64,000 nucleotides of DNA. Origin: Sphingobium ummariense RL-3. Lineage in GTDB: Bacteria > Pseudomonadota > Alphaproteobacteria > Sphingomonadales > Sphingomonadaceae. Below, in pieces: positions 1 through 9,827 of the stretch; position 1 is the stretch's first letter; each line of letters starts with the position of its first letter. The DNA lies in contig NZ_AUWY01000047.1 in assembly GCF_000447205.1 (NCBI RefSeq), forward strand, positions 81,001 through 145,000, given 5' to 3'. The notes under the pieces were generated by a model. The model saw only the letters and a list, made by a program, of their open reading frames with translations, had not been told where the DNA came from and did not search any database. A program made the translations under genes and the position numbers.

Positions 1-39
1 ACCAACCATCTGCGCATGTCGCGCTCTCCTAAAAGGGTC

Positions 40-480
40 TCAAACGCTGAACTTCCAAATCGTCACGGTTCCGGCGTCGCCGTCGACGCGTACCCTGTCA
101 CCTGTATCGATCAACTCGAGCGGATCGCGGTCCAGTTCTGTAACGCTCGGCACGCGCATCACGACTGCACCCAGCGCGACCTTCGTGGTCATGACGTTGA
201 AGACGAGCGCGAGCGGAGCAGTGCCGGCCAGCCGCGTGGTGTGAAATATGGACGACCAGCCGGACGATCCCTTGGCACCGGGGAAGACGAGTATCTTGCC
301 CGCGAAACTCTGGCCTCTTAGCTCATGGCGGCTCTCGATGATCGTGCCGGACATCGGCGCGACGCCGCCCCAGCCCGAGATCGTCTCTCGCGTGACGAGG
401 GCCTCGCCTTCCGCGACGCCCGGCACGATACCGCGACCCCGCAAGGTGATTGGCGCATCGATGAAGACAGCGTCATTCAT
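40..480 (-). CDS. Aconitase X small (swivel) subunit, DUF126
   Basis: This 146-residue protein looks like the DUF126 swivel domain that closes over the active site of aconitase X enzymes; the region around 'PGAKGSSGWS' is the recognisable loop. In archaea and many bacteria it is a separate small subunit, as here, while in others it is fused to the catalytic domain. The start at 480 is chosen because its ATG overlaps the TGA of the large-subunit gene in an ATGA, which implies coupled translation and equal output. The longer upstream reading has a basic, low-quality N-terminus. It is the last gene of a leftward operon. Aconitase X enzymes dehydrate hydroxy acids such as cis-3-hydroxy-L-proline or mevalonate 5-phosphate; the substrate here is not known. 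Confidence 0.85.
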   Translation of the reverse strand: MNDAVFIDAPITLRGRGIVPGVAEGEALVTRETISGWGGVAPMSGTIIESRHELRGQSFAGKILVFPGAKGSSGWSSIFHTTRLAGTAPLALVFNVMTTKVALGAVVMRVPSVTELDRDPLELIDTGDRVRVDGDAGTVTIWKFSV

Positions 481-1766
481 ACCAGCGCCCCGCGCCATTG
501 TCCGGTGCATGCGGCATCGATGCACTGGGCGGTCGTGCCGTACCATCCTTCCAACCCCATGATAGCCGGGAGATAATGCACTTGCTTGGCGCTATCGACG
601 GCGACGACCCGCGTGCCCGCAGGCACCGCCTGGCTGATCGAGGAACAGGTGTCGGTCATCAGCCGCGCTCCGGCTCTTGACAGGATGGCGGTGTAGCCGC
701 TGGCATCGGCGGTGGCTTTCACCGCACGACTGGTGAAAATCCATAGCGCCGAATTTGCCGAAACCCGCCTGCCTTCGATTAACCGCGCCGCCTGTGCGAT
801 TTGTTCGATGGAGTAGTGCGGACAGCCGAGCATCACGAAGTCGACGACCATCGACCGGCCAAGTGCGTTCAACGCGGCATATGTCTCGGCCCGCGCAGTG
901 CTGTCATAAACGAAAGTCTCACCGCGAGGGCGGCCGCCGAACGCCTGCTCGCTGCTCCTTGCTTCCGGCGTTATGCCGACCATGTGGTACATCTCAACCC
1001 CGCCGGAAGAGGCGGCAGCCGCACCGAAATGCTTGTGCCGAATGAGATTGGGCGGGCCAATGTGGCCGTCGAGGACGGGAATGGCATCTTGTACCGCAAT
1101 GCCGACATAATAGCCGAGCATGCCCCACTCGAAGATGTCGTCCACCGGCACATCCACCTGCACCCGGTGCTGGCCGCGACGAAATTCGTCCCGGTGGAAG
1201 CCCCAGTCTGGAATGCGTTTGGCCAGCATGGCAGCGCTGGTCGATTCGCGCCCTTCACAGTTGGTGCGGGCGCCGACGACTGAGTTGCAATAGACGACTG
1301 CGGAGCTTTCCATCCAGGCGCAATGCTCCCCCATCACCGGCACATTGCCGGCAAGATATGGGGTGCAGGTCTTCAGCACCTGTATGCCGTGCCCGGCGAC
1401 CTGCGCTTCATCGCTGGCAAAGTTGGCATGCGCTTCGGCGGAGAAGCCCTGCTCGGCCCAAAGTTCGGGGTCCATTCCGCCCTGCAAATGGCATGAGAAG
1501 GCGTTCACGCGCGGCACGTCCACCACTTCGTCGGAATCAAGGTCGTAGCGGGAGAACACGGCGCGATAGTCGCCGCCATCGGCAGCATAATATTGCTTGA
1601 TCCAGGGGGTGGACGAACCGGGCACACCGGCGACATTGTCGGTCTCGACGAAACGGTCAGCGCCCAGCGCATCGGCGTAGCGCACCAGAAGCTCTATCGC
1701 CTTCTGCACGGCCGCCCCATCGGACCCGTCGAGCATGGCGCGCTCCTGATCGGTCAGCGCCACCAT
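477..1766 (-). CDS. Aconitase X catalytic (large) subunit
   Basis: The 429-residue product matches the aconitase X catalytic domain (old name DUF521). Visible family signatures are 'SVVGARTNCEG' near the middle, 'MLGCPHYS' and a late 'TDTC'; the cysteines are placed to hold an Fe-S cluster. With the DUF126 subunit downstream it should form a two-subunit hydro-lyase acting in the cytoplasm. Its ATG shares one base with the stop of the preceding marR gene (TGATG). Known bacterial members dehydrate cis-3-hydroxy-L-proline, but none of the usual hydroxyproline-pathway neighbours (proline racemase, ornithine cyclodeaminase-like) is present, so a different hydroxy acid is plausible. Confidence 0.85.
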   Translation of the reverse strand: MVALTDQERAMLDGSDGAAVQKAIELLVRYADALGADRFVETDNVAGVPGSSTPWIKQYYAADGGDYRAVFSRYDLDSDEVVDVPRVNAFSCHLQGGMDPELWAEQGFSAEAHANFASDEAQVAGHGIQVLKTCTPYLAGNVPVMGEHCAWMESSAVVYCNSVVGARTNCEGRESTSAAMLAKRIPDWGFHRDEFRRGQHRVQVDVPVDDIFEWGMLGYYVGIAVQDAIPVLDGHIGPPNLIRHKHFGAAAASSGGVEMYHMVGITPEARSSEQAFGGRPRGETFVYDSTARAETYAALNALGRSMVVDFVMLGCPHYSIEQIAQAARLIEGRRVSANSALWIFTSRAVKATADASGYTAILSRAGARLMTDTCSSISQAVPAGTRVVAVDSAKQVHYLPAIMGLEGWYGTTAQCIDAACTGQWRGALV

Positions 1767-2467
1767 CAGCGCAGCTCATCGAGGCGCAGGATGAGTTGCG
1801 ACAGCACCCGTTGCGTCACCGCCAGATCAGCCGGATCGATGTCCTGCAACACCTCCTCACGAAGCTTGCCGGTGATCGCCTTGATGTCCTCGATCACCTG
1901 TTCTCCAGCCGGCGTGATCGTGTTGATCGTCACGCGCCGATCGATTTTGCTCTGTTCGCGCGTGACCAGCCCGTCCTGTTCAAGCAGGTGGAGCATCCGC
2001 ACCATCGTTGGACCTTCTATCCCGACCAGATTGGCCAGCTCTGACACTGACAACTCATGGCCAGAGAAGGCGACCAAAAACAATGTTTCCCACCGCGCCA
2101 TCGACTGGCCGATCGCGCGTACGCGCTCATTGGCGATTTTGCGCCAGCGTCGCGCGGCCGTGACGAGAGCGCGGGTGAGACGAAAATGCTCACCCGCATG
2201 CGACCCGCTCTCATAAGTCGCGTAATAGCGTTGCAGCGAAACCTCAGGCGAATAGCGCTGCTCGTCGTTACGATCCTTCGCGGCTATGCGGCGTGCCTGG
2301 ATCGTCAGCGGATCGAGCGCGTTCGGGTCGGCGGACTTACGGCCCCGCGTGGGGCGAAGCGGCTTGGTGCTCATTGCGCTCGTCTCCGTTGCAACATCCT
2401 CTGCATCTTGGGGAGCATAGACTCCTGCAGCGGCCTCGGACAACGGCGCGAGATCGTCGAGACTCAT
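1766..2467 (-). CDS. MarR-family transcriptional regulator, in-operon
   Basis: A 233-residue MarR-type winged-helix repressor. The MarR core occupies about residues 90-230, with 'LSVSELANLVGIEGPTMVRM' as the helix-turn-helix and 'REQSKIDRRVTINTITPAG' as the wing. It carries a polar N-terminal extension of about 85 residues, longer than usual for MarR; an internal start is possible. It overlaps the dehydratase gene upstream by ATGA and the aconitase X gene downstream by one base. A repressor inside the operon it presumably controls suggests feedback by the substrate or a pathway intermediate; the palindrome at 9828-9853 ahead of the first operon gene is the natural target. Confidence 0.85.
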   Translation of the reverse strand: MSLDDLAPLSEAAAGVYAPQDAEDVATETSAMSTKPLRPTRGRKSADPNALDPLTIQARRIAAKDRNDEQRYSPEVSLQRYYATYESGSHAGEHFRLTRALVTAARRWRKIANERVRAIGQSMARWETLFLVAFSGHELSVSELANLVGIEGPTMVRMLHLLEQDGLVTREQSKIDRRVTINTITPAGEQVIEDIKAITGKLREEVLQDIDPADLAVTQRVLSQLILRLDELR

Positions 2468-4128
2468 TTGCTCACCGTCAGAACGGCTCCAGCGGACTGC
2501 GGACGGACATCGCGGCGGTAGATGCCGAGCCAGCCGGGTGCTTCCACCGCGTCCATCGTCGGCAAGCTGGGGCGCGAGGCCAGTTCTTCTGCGTCAATAT
2601 CGACATCGATGCGGCGCGTGGGCACATCAATCACAATCCAGTCGCCATCGCGCACCCTGCCAATCGCCCCGCCTTCTGCCGCCTCCGGCGAGACCTCGGC
2701 GATGGTCAAGCCCTTGAGGCAGAGACCGGAAAGCTGGCCGTCCGTGATGAAGGCGGTGTCGCGGGCGAGCCCGGCGGCGTCGATTGCGAACAGAACGGTG
2801 GATGCGCCGCCGCCCATCGCGGGACCGCCTTTCACGCCCTGGCCGCGGAGGACGACGACATGGCCGGGCTTCACTTCGCCCCCAGAGATCGCAGCCAGTG
2901 CATCCGCAGAACTGTCAAACGTAATTGCGGGGCCAGAAAAGCTTTCTGGTCGCTTCCCATCGGGGATGCCGAGCTTGACGACGGCGCTGTCCATAGCGAG
3001 GGAGCCTTTGAGAATGGCGATAGCTGGGCCTGGCGCAATCGGGCGCTCGCGGGGACGAATGATTTCTTCGTCAGCTTGCGCGTCCCGAATGTTCTGCCCG
3101 ATTGTGGCGCCAGTGCATGTGAGGGCGTCGCCATCGATGAGATCGCCCAATTGCCTCAACATCGCTGCCGCGCCCCCGGCATCCTCGAACTGCTCGATAC
3201 GAACGGTGCCGTTCGGCCGCACCGCGCTGAGAATGGGCACGTTTGATTTCTCTTCCCAAACCGCGAACATATCGAGGTCCAATCCGCCTTCAACGGCGGT
3301 CGCCTGAAGATGCTTGATGGCGTTGATTGATCCCGACACGGCCTGCACCATCGCAGCTGCGTTGCAAAAAGCGGAAGGGGTCATGATCTGACGGGGGCGA
3401 AGATCCTCCCGCACCATCTCGACGATGCGCGCGCCACTGCGGCGGGCTGAGTCGAACATCTTTTCGCTGTTGGCGCGCACCGGGGCCGAACCCGGCAGGC
3501 ACATGCCGAGCGCTTCGACCACGCAGTGCATGGTATTGGCCGTCGCCATGCCCGCACAGACACCGGGGCCGCGCACGGCGTTGGCCGTGATGTCAGACAG
3601 GCTGTGCCGGCCCGGCTTGCCGAAGCGGTCTCCGACCATTCCTGCGAACAGGTCCTCAATGTCGACCGGATCGCCCTCGATCTCGCCCGAAGCCTGATAA
3701 CCGCCAATCACCAGCAGGGTCGGTATGTCGAGCCGCATCGCCGCCATGAGGTGTCCGGGCGGTGTCTTGTCACAAGAGGTCAGGCAAATCATGCCGTCGA
3801 GCAATGCGGCCTCTACCTGGGCCTCGATATCGTTCGGTATGAGGTCGCGCGCTCCGAGGATATAGGAGCCCATCCGCGCCGCGCCGGTAATGAAGTCGCT
3901 TGGCGCAGTGGTGCGCACCTCAAACGGGATACCGCCGGCGGCTCGGACCGCATCCTTAACCACCCTCGCGACGCCGTCGAGATGCGCGTAGCAGACGGCA
4001 AGCTCGGACGAGGTGTTCACGACCGCAATCTTGGGCTTTAGCATGTCCTCATCGGTCAGGCCGAGCGCACGCCAGTGCGCACGGCGGACGGCAGAGGTGA
4101 CGGAAAGGCTGCGTAATTGGGCGGGCAT
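2464..4128 (-). CDS. IlvD/Edd-family dehydratase (sugar-acid type)
   Basis: A 554-residue Fe-S dehydratase of the dihydroxy-acid/6-phosphogluconate dehydratase family. The cluster-binding cysteines appear in 'LTSCDKTPPGHLM' (about residue 118) and 'GPGVCAGMATANTM' (about residue 190), and the C-terminal part has the family 'GQGVKGGPAMGGG' stretch. The chosen ATG at 4128 is preceded by GGAGCC and begins 'MPAQLRSLSV'; the longer frame adds 41 unlikely residues. Members close to this branch usually dehydrate sugar acids (xylonate, arabinonate, gluconate) to 2-keto-3-deoxy acids rather than make branched amino acids. It lies between the MFS gene and marR in a tight operon. Confidence 0.85.
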   Translation of the reverse strand: MPAQLRSLSVTSAVRRAHWRALGLTDEDMLKPKIAVVNTSSELAVCYAHLDGVARVVKDAVRAAGGIPFEVRTTAPSDFITGAARMGSYILGARDLIPNDIEAQVEAALLDGMICLTSCDKTPPGHLMAAMRLDIPTLLVIGGYQASGEIEGDPVDIEDLFAGMVGDRFGKPGRHSLSDITANAVRGPGVCAGMATANTMHCVVEALGMCLPGSAPVRANSEKMFDSARRSGARIVEMVREDLRPRQIMTPSAFCNAAAMVQAVSGSINAIKHLQATAVEGGLDLDMFAVWEEKSNVPILSAVRPNGTVRIEQFEDAGGAAAMLRQLGDLIDGDALTCTGATIGQNIRDAQADEEIIRPRERPIAPGPAIAILKGSLAMDSAVVKLGIPDGKRPESFSGPAITFDSSADALAAISGGEVKPGHVVVLRGQGVKGGPAMGGGASTVLFAIDAAGLARDTAFITDGQLSGLCLKGLTIAEVSPEAAEGGAIGRVRDGDWIVIDVPTRRIDVDIDAEELASRPSLPTMDAVEAPGWLGIYRRDVRPQSAGAVLTVSK

Positions 4129-4145
4129 AATGGGGCTCCGTGACG

Positions 4146-5519
4146 TCAGGATGCCGGAAGGGCATCGGGAAGGGGCAGGGTGGAGGGAAGACGGCGGCGC
4201 CGTACGATCAGGCCGATGCCGATGGCGCAGCCGGCAAGTATGGCTGGGCAAATCGCCAGGAAGGCAAAACTGCGCACGGCGGGCAGGCCGCTGGCCAAGA
4301 CCATCGCGCCAAGAATTGGCCCTGCGATACCGCCAATCTTGGCAATCGACGTGGCCCAGCCTGCCCCGTTGGCACGGATCGAACTGGCGTAGAAGACGCC
4401 GGCGATGCTGAGGATGCCAAAATGCTCCCCGCCCACGATCGAAGTCGCCGCGATCGAAAGCGGCAGGAAAACGCCGGATGACATGTCGACGAGGCCCAGC
4501 ACAAGCAGGAGAGGAAAAGCGATCAGGGGGTAGGCGGCGATCGCAAATGGCCCCTTGCCGTCAGTAAATCGCATGAGAAGGAGGCCCAGGCCTGCCCCGG
4601 CGATGCCCGAAATGGATGCTGCGTAGGCCGCGACATCGCGCTTGAAGCCCAGTTCCTCATAGACCAGCGGCCCCCAGTTGGACTTGAAATACACCGCCAG
4701 CGTGCTGGCGATGTAGCCCAACCAGAGGAGTGGGGTCAGCCAGCGCAGGTCACCTTCGAAAAGGCTGCTGACGCGAAACGATCGCTCGTCGATCTTCTCG
4801 TCGCCAAGCACGAAACGGTCGTCGGGACTGGCCCGGAGCGTCGGATCCACCCAGTTGAGCGTGGCAGCGATCGTCCCGTGCCGCATTTGCTTGCTGACTA
4901 GGAAGCGGACGGATTCCGGCAGGAAGAACAACAGGAATGCCGCGCAGACCAGCGTTGCGGCGCCGCCGAACATGAAGACGCCTTCCCACCCATAATGCGG
5001 CGCCAGCCAGACCGTGACCGGACCTGCCATCGCTGTACCCAGGCTGTACCCCATCATGATGACCGTCACGACCGTCGAGCGCATCCGTGTCGGCACGAAC
5101 TCGATGTTCAGCGCCCATGCTAGCGGCAACATCCCGCCGATCGCAAAGCCATCCACGAAACGCAGCAGCAACAGCGCTTCGTAGCTGCGCGCGAACGCAG
5201 TGAGGAACGTCAGAACCCCGAAGGCGAAAGCGGCGGCGACGATCGTCCGCCGCCGCCCGATCCGATCGCCGACATAGGCGAGCGCGAAGCCGCCCACCAT
5301 CATCCCGAACAGTCCCGCCGAGAAGATGTTGCCGAGCATCATCTTATCCAGCCCCAGTTCGTCGCGCATGTAGGGCGCGGTGAAGCTGATCATCATCATG
5401 TCGAACCCGTCGAACACGGTGATGAGCCAGGAAAGGGCTATCAGGCGGTAGTTGAAACCGGTCAGGCCCCGCTTGTCGATGAGGGCGGCGACATCAATCG
5501 TGCGGTGCGGGGTCGCCAT
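4146..5519 (-). CDS. MFS transporter, AAHS-like acid:H+ symporter
   Basis: A 457-residue major facilitator with about twelve hydrophobic segments. The signature 'GDRIGRRRT' sits between helices 2 and 3, and the N-terminal 'FDGFDMMMIS' resembles the DGxD motif of aromatic-acid and other organic-acid symporters. It should carry the operon's substrate across the inner membrane after TonB-dependent entry. It starts 4 bases after the FAD oxidoreductase stop and ends 17 bases before the dehydratase start, so all three are probably on one mRNA. The substrate cannot be read from the sequence. Confidence 0.85.
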   Translation of the reverse strand: MATPHRTIDVAALIDKRGLTGFNYRLIALSWLITVFDGFDMMMISFTAPYMRDELGLDKMMLGNIFSAGLFGMMVGGFALAYVGDRIGRRRTIVAAAFAFGVLTFLTAFARSYEALLLLRFVDGFAIGGMLPLAWALNIEFVPTRMRSTVVTVIMMGYSLGTAMAGPVTVWLAPHYGWEGVFMFGGAATLVCAAFLLFFLPESVRFLVSKQMRHGTIAATLNWVDPTLRASPDDRFVLGDEKIDERSFRVSSLFEGDLRWLTPLLWLGYIASTLAVYFKSNWGPLVYEELGFKRDVAAYAASISGIAGAGLGLLLMRFTDGKGPFAIAAYPLIAFPLLLVLGLVDMSSGVFLPLSIAATSIVGGEHFGILSIAGVFYASSIRANGAGWATSIAKIGGIAGPILGAMVLASGLPAVRSFAFLAICPAILAGCAIGIGLIVRRRRLPSTLPLPDALPAS

Positions 5520-5522
5520 GGA

Positions 5523-6818
5523 TCAATCCTCGATATTATGCCGGATCCGTTGTTTCAGGCTCGCAAGATCCAGTTGGTGAACGCTTCCCGAGCCTGCCAG
5601 GTCGAGCGCGTGTGCGGCAGCCGCTCCCATGGCGATGCATGGACCCATGACCCGAACCGAGGAAAGAGCCGCAGAGTCGGCATCGATGCAGCGGCCGACA
5701 GCCACCACATTGTCGGCGCCCGCCACCAGCAGGGATCGTAGCGGCACCGTGTGGATGTGATCGTCAGGGAAGACTTCCCACACATAGCCCTCGCGATTGT
5801 GATGCTGCTCGAGCGGCCAGGCGCAGCGGGCGATCGCGTCATCAAAGCGCGTTGCTTCTCGCACCTCGTCCGTAGTGAGGTGATGGGTGCCCACGATCCA
5901 GCGCGTCTGACGCACGCCTGGAAGACCGTATGCGCGCACGCTGGCTTTCCCGTAGGCGTCGGGATATTCGGCACGCAGGAAGGCAAGAGTGCGATCGGCT
6001 TGCTCCTTTCCATCGATCTGCTTTTCGGCGGCGTCGAAAGGATCGAGCGGCGTCTCTATGTGGGTCATATTCACCATGGCGACATTGCGCCCCGGATAGC
6101 GCGCCGAAAAACCGTCGCGACGCATCAGCCCGTAGTCCCCACCCTTGTCCCACAAGCGCTGGGAAACATCTTCTCGGGCAGGCAGATTTGCTTCGTCGAA
6201 CCCTTCGATGATAAGCATCTGCGAGCCGTAAATCTGACCGTTCTTATGGACCTGACAGTCGAAGCCTGCATCCCAGGTCAGCGCGGCATCGCCCGTTGCA
6301 TCGACGAAACCAGTGGCCTTGATGCGTACGTCGCCGAAGCGCGTAGCGATATCGAGAGCGATGACGCGGCGACCATCGCGGTGGACATGCCGGATGATAG
6401 CTCCCGTCAGCGGCACCACGCCGGCCCCCACGGCGGTTCGCTCAACCCAGCGGCCAAGCGCCACCTCGTTGTACATGGCGACCTTCATGACCCCACCCTG
6501 CGTGACATGCAGGTCGCCGCTCGCGCCCAGGTCGTGGAGTATCTCGTCGGCGATGCCGTGGGTGAGCTGCCGTCCACCCTGGCCCGAGGTATAGAGGCCG
6601 CAAAACATGCCGATGATCGAATTGACCGCCTGGCCTCCCAGTGTCGGAAGCCCGTCCACTAGAATGACGCTGCGGCCGGCGCGCGCCGCCTCGATAGCGG
6701 CAGAGGCGCCCGATGCGCCCGAACCTACGACACAGATGTCGCATTCGCGCTCGATGATGGCTTCCGCTGCCGTTTTTGCGACGATGCGCGTGTCTGGATC
6801 GAAGGGACGGTCGAGCAT
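5523..6818 (-). CDS. FAD-dependent oxidoreductase (FAD_oxidored family)
   Basis: A 431-residue flavoprotein with the dinucleotide-binding fold near the N-terminus ('DICVVGSGASGASAAIEAAR', about residues 26-45) followed by 'GGQAVNSIIGMFCG', typical of the FAD_oxidored family. The C-terminus has 'VAVGRCIDADSAALSSVRVMG', the second FAD-contact region. There is no signal peptide, so it probably acts in the cytoplasm, oxidising the imported compound or an intermediate before dehydration. AAGGA precedes the ATG. It is the second gene of the operon, 23 bases after the receptor gene. Confidence 0.85.
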   Translation of the reverse strand: MLDRPFDPDTRIVAKTAAEAIIERECDICVVGSGASGASAAIEAARAGRSVILVDGLPTLGGQAVNSIIGMFCGLYTSGQGGRQLTHGIADEILHDLGASGDLHVTQGGVMKVAMYNEVALGRWVERTAVGAGVVPLTGAIIRHVHRDGRRVIALDIATRFGDVRIKATGFVDATGDAALTWDAGFDCQVHKNGQIYGSQMLIIEGFDEANLPAREDVSQRLWDKGGDYGLMRRDGFSARYPGRNVAMVNMTHIETPLDPFDAAEKQIDGKEQADRTLAFLRAEYPDAYGKASVRAYGLPGVRQTRWIVGTHHLTTDEVREATRFDDAIARCAWPLEQHHNREGYVWEVFPDDHIHTVPLRSLLVAGADNVVAVGRCIDADSAALSSVRVMGPCIAMGAAAAHALDLAGSGSVHQLDLASLKQRIRHNIED

Positions 6819-6841
6819 TGCATTCCTTATCGTTTGTGTCG

Positions 6842-9808
6842 TCAGAAACCGAAGCGGATGCCCGCCTTGTAGGCGCGGCCGACCGGAGAGAAGAGCAGGT
6901 TGTTGCCAACGCCGTTGGCACCGGGCACCAGCGGCGGATCCTTGTCGAACAGGTTGTCGATGCCGAAGAAGAACGTCCCGTTGCGGCCCCCGTCCTTCAG
7001 GAACTCGATCTGCGTCATCAGATCGACATAGATGGCGTCTGGCACCGAATTGATGTTCGAGCTGTTTGTCGCGGCGACGTTGTAGCCCTCCTGATCGGGG
7101 CCAATGAACGAGCTGTTGTAGAAACCGCTCGGAATATAGCGCGCATGGGCCGACACGCTGAGCGCTTCGCGCGACCAGGTCAGCAGGCCGTCGAGGATAT
7201 AGTCGGGCACACCCGGCACAGTGCCGCCGCGAAGCCCGGTCTGGCCGGCCCGGTCGGTTGAACCGGCGCTGTCGCGCGTGATAAGGTTGTTGGTGATCGT
7301 CGCCAAAAGGCGCAGGTCGACATTGCCCATGTCGCCCAGCGGCTGCCGATAAGTCAGCTCCACATCCAGCCCGCGTGTGATGAGCTTGTTCACATTCTGC
7401 TGCGTATCGACGATCCGCGTCAGGATGCCGCTCGCATCGCGAGTGACGAGGTTGCAGAACTCGGTCGCACCTTGGAAACAGCGGTCGACGATAGTCTGTC
7501 CGCCAATATTGCCGATCGCGTCATCGATCTGAATGTCATAATAATCGACGGAGGCACGTAGCCTGCCAAGCAAGCCCCCGCCACGCGGTTGCAGCACCAC
7601 GCCTACCGTCCAGGTGTTTGCCACTTCGGGGACAAGGTTAGGATTGGAACCGGAAAGCACGCGCGGCTGGATCTGCGCGCCCCCGTTCTGACGGTCGTTG
7701 ATAATGCCGAAGCTCTGTGTCGTTGGGCCGAACAGTTCGGCGATATTGGGTGCGCGAATGTCGCGCGATCGCGTGCCGCGGAGCCGCAGCCACTCCACCG
7801 GCTCCCAGACCGCGCCAACCTTCCAGGTCGTGGCGTTAACCGTCGATTGATTGTTGGCCCCCTGTCGATTGTAGTGAGTGCGCCGGACCGCGCCGTTGAG
7901 GCTGAGTTCACGCAGCAGAGTGATATCGTGCGCAAGCGGCAGTTCGGCTTCGACATAGCCTTCGGTCACCTCGACCTTGCCCTGAACCAGCGATCCACCG
8001 CCCTGGAACAGCAGAAGGTTCTGGGAATAGAAATCAGTGTCACCGGTGATCTTATCGCTTCGGAACTCGCCACCGAATGCGACAGAAAGCGGCCCAGCCC
8101 AAAGGTCGATGAGCGTACCGTTGAGATTGCCGACGATCACATGCTCGGTCGTGCGGTTCTTCTGAAACGCGTTTGTGCTTACATAGGCTTGTGCCGCCGG
8201 CGTGGTCAAATTTCCGAAGGGATTGAGAGGTACGCAGCCGGCCGCAGCGGCCCGTGAAGCAGGGTCGGTGTTCAGGCTGCTGAGTGCGCGGCATACGATC
8301 TGACCGGACACAGGATCGCGGACCGCATCGATCGCACGATTGTAATTGCTCGTGATCGAAGCGTTGTAGACCGTGCTATGGAAGTTGTTCCGGCCGAATT
8401 CGTAATAGGCGTCCCAGCTCCATCCATCACTGATTTTACCTTTGATCGACGCCACTGTGCGGAACGTTTCGTTACGGGCAAGGGTGCGGCCGACGCCGAT
8501 GTCGTTGTAGGTGCGGCCCAGCCGGAATGAAGCGATATTGGGGTTTGCGTTGAGGATGCTCCGAATGTTGAGCCTCGGGTCCGGCGATTGCGGCAGTAGG
8601 TCGATGAATGCGTTGTCGCGACGGATGACCGTTTCGGCGTCCTTATATTCGCGCACGCCGTGCCGAGCGCGCAGTCGCCCATAGCTTACGTCGAGAGCGG
8701 CGGTGATATTAGGACTGATATCCCAGGTCAGCCGGGCATAGGCAGCGACACGCTCGGTTGGGGATTTCAAGGGAAGGGCATCGAAATAGCCATTTTCGCC
8801 TTCGCCCTCTCCACCCACCATATAGAGCGAATTGACCGAATTCGCGACAGAGCCAAGGCCTGTCCCATATTGGAAGAAGCGCGCGCTCCCGTCCGGGTTG
8901 AAGGTGATGCCGCGAAGCGGGTCCGTGGCGCTGGAGAAGGCAATCCCGGCCGCGTTGCGGGACGAGTTGATGACGCCTCGCCGTGAAATCGTCGAGGGGC
9001 GGACGCCGGACAGGATGTTGTTCGCGGGGATGTTGGTGATGCCGGGCGGACGACCAAAGTTGAGCGTCTCGGTGGCGCACCATTCCCGCTCGTAGCAGTT
9101 GCCGATGCCGGTGCTCTTTTCATACTCCATGCCTGCTATCAGATGAAGATTGTTGCCAATCTTGGCGCCACCTGCCAGCGAAAGCAGCGTCTGGCGATCA
9201 TCGCCGCGGTCAGTGATGCCGCTCTGAGCCGAGGCCTTGAAGCCCTCGAGCCGACCATTGATGATAAGGTTGACCACGCCTGCCACAGCATCGGAACCAT
9301 AGGCGGCGGACGCGCCACCGGTGACAACTTCTGCCCGCTCGAGCAGCACGCTTGGGATGAGGTTGGTGTCAACCGTACCCTGAAGCGTCGCCGGCACGAA
9401 CCGCTTGCCATCGACCAGCGTCAGCGTGCGAACGGGACCCAAGCCGCGTAAGTCGAGGATGCGCCCCCCAATGTATCCCGTTTCGCTAAGGCCTTGGGAG
9501 GCCGGCCCAGTCGTGGCGCGGAACGAAGGCAGTTCGTTCAGCGCATCACCGATGTTCGTGACGCCGCGCTGTTCAAGGCGATCCGCGCCAACCACGGACA
9601 CCGGTGTAGGAGCCGAAAAGCCGCTGCGCGCAATACGTGATCCGGTAACCACGATGTCGGCAGGGGTTACCGGAGATTCTGCATCGGCAGGGGCGGTGAC
9701 GACCGACTTATCCTCTTGAGATGCCTCCTGTGCCAGCGTCGTCGAGCCGACAAACGCTGCATATGCGGATCCAAGCATCAATGCCGCGCGAGTGACACTT
9801 TTCGCCAT
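6842..9808 (-). CDS. TonB-dependent outer-membrane receptor
   Basis: A 988-residue TonB-dependent receptor. It begins with a signal peptide ending near 'GSTTLAQEASQ', then a plug domain starting 'DIVVTGSRIARSGF' and continuing through 'ALNELPSFR', and a long barrel that ends in 'GRAYKAGIRFGF' with the terminal aromatic residue expected for Bam recognition. Sphingomonads commonly use such receptors in place of porins for sugars, oligomers and aromatics. It is the first gene of the seven-gene operon, with GGGAGAGGGG before its ATG, and a long palindrome lies just upstream. The ligand is presumably the substrate of the dehydratases downstream. Confidence 0.93.
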   Translation of the reverse strand: MAKSVTRAALMLGSAYAAFVGSTTLAQEASQEDKSVVTAPADAESPVTPADIVVTGSRIARSGFSAPTPVSVVGADRLEQRGVTNIGDALNELPSFRATTGPASQGLSETGYIGGRILDLRGLGPVRTLTLVDGKRFVPATLQGTVDTNLIPSVLLERAEVVTGGASAAYGSDAVAGVVNLIINGRLEGFKASAQSGITDRGDDRQTLLSLAGGAKIGNNLHLIAGMEYEKSTGIGNCYEREWCATETLNFGRPPGITNIPANNILSGVRPSTISRRGVINSSRNAAGIAFSSATDPLRGITFNPDGSARFFQYGTGLGSVANSVNSLYMVGGEGEGENGYFDALPLKSPTERVAAYARLTWDISPNITAALDVSYGRLRARHGVREYKDAETVIRRDNAFIDLLPQSPDPRLNIRSILNANPNIASFRLGRTYNDIGVGRTLARNETFRTVASIKGKISDGWSWDAYYEFGRNNFHSTVYNASITSNYNRAIDAVRDPVSGQIVCRALSSLNTDPASRAAAAGCVPLNPFGNLTTPAAQAYVSTNAFQKNRTTEHVIVGNLNGTLIDLWAGPLSVAFGGEFRSDKITGDTDFYSQNLLLFQGGGSLVQGKVEVTEGYVEAELPLAHDITLLRELSLNGAVRRTHYNRQGANNQSTVNATTWKVGAVWEPVEWLRLRGTRSRDIRAPNIAELFGPTTQSFGIINDRQNGGAQIQPRVLSGSNPNLVPEVANTWTVGVVLQPRGGGLLGRLRASVDYYDIQIDDAIGNIGGQTIVDRCFQGATEFCNLVTRDASGILTRIVDTQQNVNKLITRGLDVELTYRQPLGDMGNVDLRLLATITNNLITRDSAGSTDRAGQTGLRGGTVPGVPDYILDGLLTWSREALSVSAHARYIPSGFYNSSFIGPDQEGYNVAATNSSNINSVPDAIYVDLMTQIEFLKDGGRNGTFFFGIDNLFDKDPPLVPGANGVGNNLLFSPVGRAYKAGIRFGF

Positions 9809-9827
9809 TACCCCTCTCCCTCGTAAT

